17,134 bases of DNA, from assembly GCA_016869335.1 (NCBI GenBank), contig VGEJ01000015.1, positions 1 through 17,134 of the forward strand, read 5' to 3'. Below, piece by piece: positions 14,193 through 17,134 of this stretch. How positions within the stretch are numbered: the first letter of the stretch is position 1; each line of letters opens with the position of its first letter. The DNA is from Alphaproteobacteria bacterium. Lineage in GTDB: Bacteria > Pseudomonadota > Alphaproteobacteria > VGEJ01. A model generated the notes under the pieces. That model was not told the origin of the DNA, searched no databases, and saw only the letters and a program-made list of their open reading frames with translations. The position numbers and the translations under genes are program-made.

Positions 14193-15437
14193 TCAGTGGG
14201 CCCGGGTCGCCGGGCCGGGGTTCAGGATGTCGTGCTCGAGCTCGAGAATGGAGCCGCGCTGGCCGACCGACTCGTTGAACGTGCCGGACAGCGCAAAGGT
14301 CAGCCCGATCAGCACCTCTTGGGTCGTGTCGGCGCCGATGGCGGCGGCGAGACCATCGCCGCTGTGCTCGAACCGGTACTGCCCGACAAGATCGATGCCG
14401 CTGCCGAGGCGATAGGCGAACGACGGCACCAGCGCGACGCCATACGCCTCGTCGCGATCGGTGAAGTCGCGCCAGGCGAAGGCGACGCCGGCCTGCCAGC
14501 GGGTCTGCAGGAAGGGGCGCGCCGCGTACGTCAACGCGCCGGCCAGCGCGTAGCGGCTGGCCGGGGCGCGCTCGACCGCGCTTGCCAGACCGCCGACATC
14601 CTCGCCCGCGACATAGAGTCCCTGGGCGTGCACCACCCAGCTCGCCTCGGGGTCCTCGCTCAGGTTGTAGGCGAGGCCGGCGACGGCGGCGGGGATCCAG
14701 TGCTCGCCCGGCGCGCCGACGGCCGCGGCCCGCTGCACATCGAGGAGCAGCCCGGCGAAGCGCAGCCCACGGTCGAACTTCACCGCCGCCGGCAGCTCGT
14801 AGCGCAGCGCGAGGGCGCCGCCATTCGGCGCGTTGGTGCTGGTGCGCTCGGGATCGGCGAGGTTCTGGAGATCGGTCTCCGCCCGCGCCGTCAGCGCGGC
14901 GCCGAGCGACCAGCGGCCGGCGCCGAAATAGGCGGTACCGGAGAGCAGGCCGCCATAGACCTGGAACTCCTCGCCTTCGGCATTGAGGTGGGCGTTGGCG
15001 ACGTGGCTATAGTCGAGGAGGTCGTCGTCACGGATCGTCGGGAGCTGCACCAGGGTGTTGGGCAGGTTCGTCCGTCCGATCAGAACCTCGCCCGCCGGTC
15101 CCCCGGTCCCGACAAAGAGCTGATGCACGAACAGCCCGTCCTCGAAGTCGCTGTCGTCGTCGGGCAGCACCAAGCCGAACGTCGCAAAGCCGTAGTCGAG
15201 GTCGCGGTACAGGTACTTGGCGGCGTTGATGAGGAGCGCCGAGTCGGAGATGTCGATCAGGCTGTCCTGGTCGCTGCCGCCGCCGGCAAGCTCGGTGGCC
15301 TGGTGGCTCGGCGTGGCCAGGAGCCTCCCGCCGAGCGATAGCTCGGGCGGCACATCGGGGTCGAGCTCGAGCGCCCGGGTGCCCGGCGCCAGCAGCGCCA
15401 GCGCGGCGGCGAGCAGGAAGGGGCGGAGCGATGCCAT
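14193..15437 (-). CDS. Porin-like outer-membrane beta-barrel protein
   Basis: Of 414 residues with an N-terminal signal peptide (1-22, ending GTRA). The rest alternates short amphipathic strands with acidic loops (for example YGFATFGLVLPDDDSDFEDG, SGTAYFGAGRWSLGAALTAR, FLQTRWQAGVAFAWRDF and GSGIDLVGQYRFEHSG), the texture of an outer-membrane barrel of about 14-16 strands. I do not recognise a named family. The last strand-like segment, EVLIGLTFALSGTF, ends in Phe. About 28 residues follow it, ending PATRAH, so the usual terminal aromatic residue is not at the very end. The start is well defined: AGGAGG overlaps the stop of the multicopper oxidase and ATG follows nine bases after it. A role in passage of copper or its ligands across the outer membrane is inferred from the operon. 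Confidence 0.75.
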   Translation of the reverse strand: MASLRPFLLAAALALLAPGTRALELDPDVPPELSLGGRLLATPSHQATELAGGGSDQDSLIDISDSALLINAAKYLYRDLDYGFATFGLVLPDDDSDFEDGLFVHQLFVGTGGPAGEVLIGRTNLPNTLVQLPTIRDDDLLDYSHVANAHLNAEGEEFQVYGGLLSGTAYFGAGRWSLGAALTARAETDLQNLADPERTSTNAPNGGALALRYELPAAVKFDRGLRFAGLLLDVQRAAAVGAPGEHWIPAAVAGLAYNLSEDPEASWVVHAQGLYVAGEDVGGLASAVERAPASRYALAGALTYAARPFLQTRWQAGVAFAWRDFTDRDEAYGVALVPSFAYRLGSGIDLVGQYRFEHSGDGLAAAIGADTTQEVLIGLTFALSGTFNESVGQRGSILELEHDILNPGPATRAH

Positions 15438-15446
15438 CGCGGCCTC

Positions 15447-16469
15447 CTACTGGTTGACCGAGATCGACGGGACGTAGGGCGGATTCTCGAGGTCTTCGTA
15501 TTCGAGCATCGTGATCATCCCGCCCGGGTAGATGCCGTTGTTGCGCGTGTTGAGTTCCTTGTGGTCGTGAAAGTCCCAGAAGCCCGGGTTGTTGCCGTGC
15601 ACGATGAGATCGACCGTCTTGCCGGGCGTAACCGGAACGGTGTTGAGCCGCAGTGGCTGGGGCAGCGGGTTGCCGTCCTCGGCGACCTTCCAGAACTGAT
15701 GGCCGTGCAGATGCATGTGGTGGTCGAACACACCGCCGTTGATCAGCCGGACCCGAATGTTCTCGCCGCGCCGGATGTAGAGGTGCTCGGTGGTGACGGT
15801 GGCCGGGTAGCTCTTGCCGTTGATCGCGAAGAAGGTCGGCTTGATGTCGGTGACCTCGGCGTTGCCGCGCGTGTAGGGCGGCCGCCAGCCGGCCTCGATC
15901 GCCTGCAGGAACGCCTGGTAGTTGGGGAAGAAGGCATGCGTGAGCGGGCTCAGGCGGCGAAGCGCCATCAGCTTGTTGACCCGCTTCATGCCGCCCAGCA
16001 ACTCCTCCATGTGGCGGCGGGTGAAGTTCACATCGAACGCCTCGAGCACCAGCACGTAGTCGCGCTGGTAGGGGAACATGGCCCTGACCGGGTCGTCCGG
16101 CGTGTCGATGATGAAGGCGCCGTGGAGCGCCGACATCATGTGCAGCGGCGTGCCCCAGTGGCAGTGGTATAAGCGCGTGCCGTGCGGTCGGGCCTGGAAG
16201 CGGTAGACGAAGGTCTCCTCGGGATGGATCGGGTCCTGCGTCACCATCGGCACTCCGTCCATGGTGTAGATGACGTCGACCCCGTGCCAGTGGATGGTGT
16301 GCATCTCCGGCGTCCGGTTGCGCGCCACGACCTTGATCCAGTCGTTCTCCTGGACCCGGAACATCGGCCCCGGCACCTGGCCGTTGAACGCAAAGCACGG
16401 GAAGCGCACGCCGGGCAGCAGTTCATGCTCGGTGAGGACGAAATCGAGCCGGAACTCTCGGTAGCTCAC
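15447..16469 (-). CDS. Two-domain multicopper oxidase
   Basis: Of at least 340 residues in two cupredoxin domains. Four HxH motifs for a trinuclear copper centre are present: His60/62 in HTIHWHG, His102/104 in YHCHWG, His253/255 in HHMHLHGHQF and His301/303 in WDFHDHKE. Type 1 copper ligands exist only in domain 1 (His57, Cys103, His110). Domain 2 has HDH where a type 1 domain has HCH. The axial position falls on Leu115 by my count. Small trimeric laccase-like oxidases are built this way; the 1e-donor may be Cu(I), Mn or a phenol. Copper oxidation is favoured by context. The start shown is GTG 16469, which lacks a good Shine-Dalgarno. No signal peptide is visible, odd for this family. Upstream sequence suggests a frameshifted N-terminus (see findings). 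It ends in TAG. Confidence 0.88.
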   Translation of the reverse strand: MSYREFRLDFVLTEHELLPGVRFPCFAFNGQVPGPMFRVQENDWIKVVARNRTPEMHTIHWHGVDVIYTMDGVPMVTQDPIHPEETFVYRFQARPHGTRLYHCHWGTPLHMMSALHGAFIIDTPDDPVRAMFPYQRDYVLVLEAFDVNFTRRHMEELLGGMKRVNKLMALRRLSPLTHAFFPNYQAFLQAIEAGWRPPYTRGNAEVTDIKPTFFAINGKSYPATVTTEHLYIRRGENIRVRLINGGVFDHHMHLHGHQFWKVAEDGNPLPQPLRLNTVPVTPGKTVDLIVHGNNPGFWDFHDHKELNTRNNGIYPGGMITMLEYEDLENPPYVPSISVNQ

Positions 16470-16555
16470 CTCGTCATCGCTCGGCGCGCCCGGCGCCGGT
16501 GGGTGTGCGCTCGGCGCCGCCGCCTGCGGGCGCCGCGGGTCTCGTGGTCATGGTG

Positions 16556-16561
16556 CTCTCC
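16556..16561 (-). promoter_or_regulatory. Possible ribosome-binding site for an alternative start of the multicopper oxidase
   Basis: GGAGAG on the minus strand, four bases before an ATG at 16551. That ATG opens MTTRPAAPAGGG and runs 25 codons to a TGA at 16474-16476, one base out of frame with the oxidase. The oxidase's own GTG 16469 has no comparable site. Either this is the true start, separated by a frameshift, or it drives a short leader peptide. Confidence 0.35.
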
Positions 16562-16601
16562 GCCCAATGCGATCCGACCGCCGCGCGCCGGGCGCAGCGG
16601 G

Positions 16602-16617
16602 TCCGGCCGAAGCCGGA
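16602..16617 (-). other. Stem-loop with UUCG tetraloop between the first two genes of the copper cassette
   Basis: On the minus strand: TCCGGC, loop TTCG, GCCGGA, a six-base-pair stem with the very stable UUCG loop, beginning 12 bases after the stop of the Cys-rich protein gene. No U-tract follows, so it is unlikely to be a full terminator. It could act as an mRNA stability or processing element that separates expression of the first gene from the oxidase. Confidence 0.4.
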
Positions 16618-16628
16618 ACGAGGTGCCG

Positions 16629-16949
16629 CTAGAGGCGGAAGCGGGGCGGCCCGTGCGGGGTTATCAACCCGGCGGCCAGCCGATCGCTCTGCTGCGCGGC
16701 GAAGTACGCCCCGGCATCGAATGCGAGGTCGGCGTCCGGCAAGATCGACAGCGCCGCGCCGCAGAGGCCGTCACAACGGCACGGATCGGGCGGGCAGGGC
16801 ACGCCATCCGGTGCGACGCAGTCGTGGCTCGGCATCGCGTCGGCGGCGACGACGCCGGCAAGGGCCGTCCCCCACGGCGGCGCGCCCCAAGCCGTGACCG
16901 CCGCGGCGAGAACGCCGAGCACGAGGAGAGCCCATGCCAACCGAACCAT
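16629..16949 (-). CDS. Small Cys-rich exported or membrane-anchored protein, putative copper-cassette member
   Basis: Of 106 residues. A hydrophobic N-terminal segment (residues 3-22, LAWALLVLGVLAAAVTAW) is a signal peptide or anchor. The middle holds five cysteines (44, 52, 57, 59 and 63) in a Pro/Asp-rich stretch, SHDCVAPDG then PCPPDPCRCDGLC, suggesting a metal-binding or disulfide-bonded knot. The C-terminus is ITPHGPPRFRL; similar Pro/Arg endings occur in small proteins found next to copper-resistance genes (DUF2946/CopL-like), but I cannot assign it to one with confidence. ATG 16949 is preceded by GGGAGGGG and places the hydrophobic segment at the N-terminus; a longer reading adds residues unlike an export signal. 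First gene of the cassette. It ends in TAG. Confidence 0.7.
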   Translation of the reverse strand: MVRLAWALLVLGVLAAAVTAWGAPPWGTALAGVVAADAMPSHDCVAPDGVPCPPDPCRCDGLCGAALSILPDADLAFDAGAYFAAQQSDRLAAGLITPHGPPRFRL

Positions 16950-17000
16950 GCCCCTCCCTACCGCACTACCCCGCTGGAACGTCAAGCCCTCACGCGCGGA

Positions 17001-17030
17001 CAAAGATGGGGCGGGCCGAACACCCGCCCC
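17001..17030 (-). terminator. Intrinsic terminator of nrdJ
   Basis: Perfect eight-base-pair inverted repeat GGGGCGGG (17008-17015) and CCCGCCCC (17023-17030) with a seven-base loop, followed on the minus strand by ATCTTTG. It lies 26 bases after the nrdJ stop and before the copper cassette, so it separates the two units. The T-tract is short, as usual in high-GC genomes. Confidence 0.7.
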
Positions 17031-17056
17031 GCAGGCTCAGGGAGGATCGGCGGGGA

Positions 17057-17134
17057 TCAGCTACACCCCGTGGTGGCGCCGCAGGTGTTGCACTTGAGGC
17101 AGGTGCCGTTGCGCACCAGCGTGAAGTTGCCGCA
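17057..17134 (-). CDS. nrdJ: C-terminus of vitamin B12-dependent ribonucleotide reductase (partial)
   Basis: Only the last 25 codons are in the window; the gene runs off the right edge. The residues read CGNFTLVRNG then TCLKCNTCGATTGCS before TGA. This Cys-rich ending (NGTCLKCNTCG-TTGCS) is the hallmark tail of class II, adenosylcobalamin-dependent ribonucleotide reductase, which makes deoxynucleotides with or without oxygen. Four of the five cysteines are in CxxC-type spacing (TCLKCNTC) and are expected to form a small metal-binding or redox-relay tail. It is followed by an intrinsic terminator. Identification rests on this short but distinctive tail. Confidence 0.85.
   Translation of the reverse strand, partial: CGNFTLVRNGTCLKCNTCGATTGCS

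Noticed and set aside
14058..15341. A 427-codon plus-strand frame opposite the porin-like gene
   Set aside because: The minus-strand gene has a signal peptide, a strong AGGAGG and operon spacing; the plus-strand product is low-complexity Arg/Ala/Gly/Glu.
1..17134. tRNA, rRNA, CRISPR array, insertion sequence, integrase or attachment site
   Set aside because: No cloverleaf, no regularly spaced repeats, no transposase or integrase motifs and no flanking direct repeats were found by reading both strands.

Overview
This is high-GC chromosomal DNA from a Gram-negative bacterium, most likely an alphaproteobacterium. The evidence is the very high GC at third codon positions, a porin-like outer-membrane protein, a lipoprotein with a lipobox, and the tail of a B12-dependent ribonucleotide reductase whose ending looks alphaproteobacterial. 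The lineage is inferred from remembered family resemblance and not proven. I see no phage, insertion sequence, integron, CRISPR array, tRNA or rRNA. Genes are packed tightly: the longest stretch without a clear gene is about 160 bases (16470-16628), and no gap exceeds 300 bases.

Layout: (1) 6-962, a ribokinase-type sugar kinase on the plus strand, convergent with the next block. (2) 1050-5963, a minus-strand operon reading AcoA-like E1 alpha, AcoB-like E1 beta, AcoC-like lipoyl/alpha-beta-hydrolase E2, an acyl carrier protein, and a beta-ketoacyl-ACP synthase resembling the rhizobial NodF/NodE pair. It ends in a C-terminal scrap of a DMT-family transporter. This is the most unusual part of the window: a thiamine-diphosphate/lipoyl acyl-generating complex in the same operon as an ACP and a condensing enzyme. 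(3) 6067-6939, a divergent ferredoxin/metallo-beta-lactamase-fold fusion. (4) 7043-8856, a periplasmic binding protein and a permease of an amino-acid ABC importer, with no ATPase, followed by a decayed cupin gene (8873-9016). (5) 9057-9641, a uracil-DNA glycosylase-superfamily protein with four cysteines suited to an Fe-S cluster. It is convergent with a 2OG-Fe(II) oxygenase-like gene (9649-10242) broken by an in-frame TAG. (6) 10326-12980, a plus-strand run of lipoprotein alpha/beta hydrolase, M20-family carbamoylase/hydantoinase-type amidohydrolase and RidA-family deaminase, probably for scavenging N-carbamoyl or related nitrogen compounds. (7) 13028-13291, a small exported protein gene, also interrupted by a TAG. 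(8) 13320-16949, a minus-strand copper cassette: Cys-rich exported protein, two-domain multicopper oxidase, porin-like barrel, small His/Met-bearing exported protein, and cupredoxin with a His-rich tail. (9) 17057-17134, the last 25 codons of nrdJ on the minus strand, followed by a convincing intrinsic terminator.

A recurring theme is interrupted or truncated genes: the DMT scrap, the cupin remnant, two single-nonsense genes, and possibly a frameshifted N-terminus on the multicopper oxidase. TAG is the ordinary stop of at least six intact genes here (6067-6939, 10326-11330, 12594-12980, and the three minus-strand genes ending at 13320, 15447 and 16629). The broken genes are therefore better read as decay or sequence error than as stop-codon recoding.
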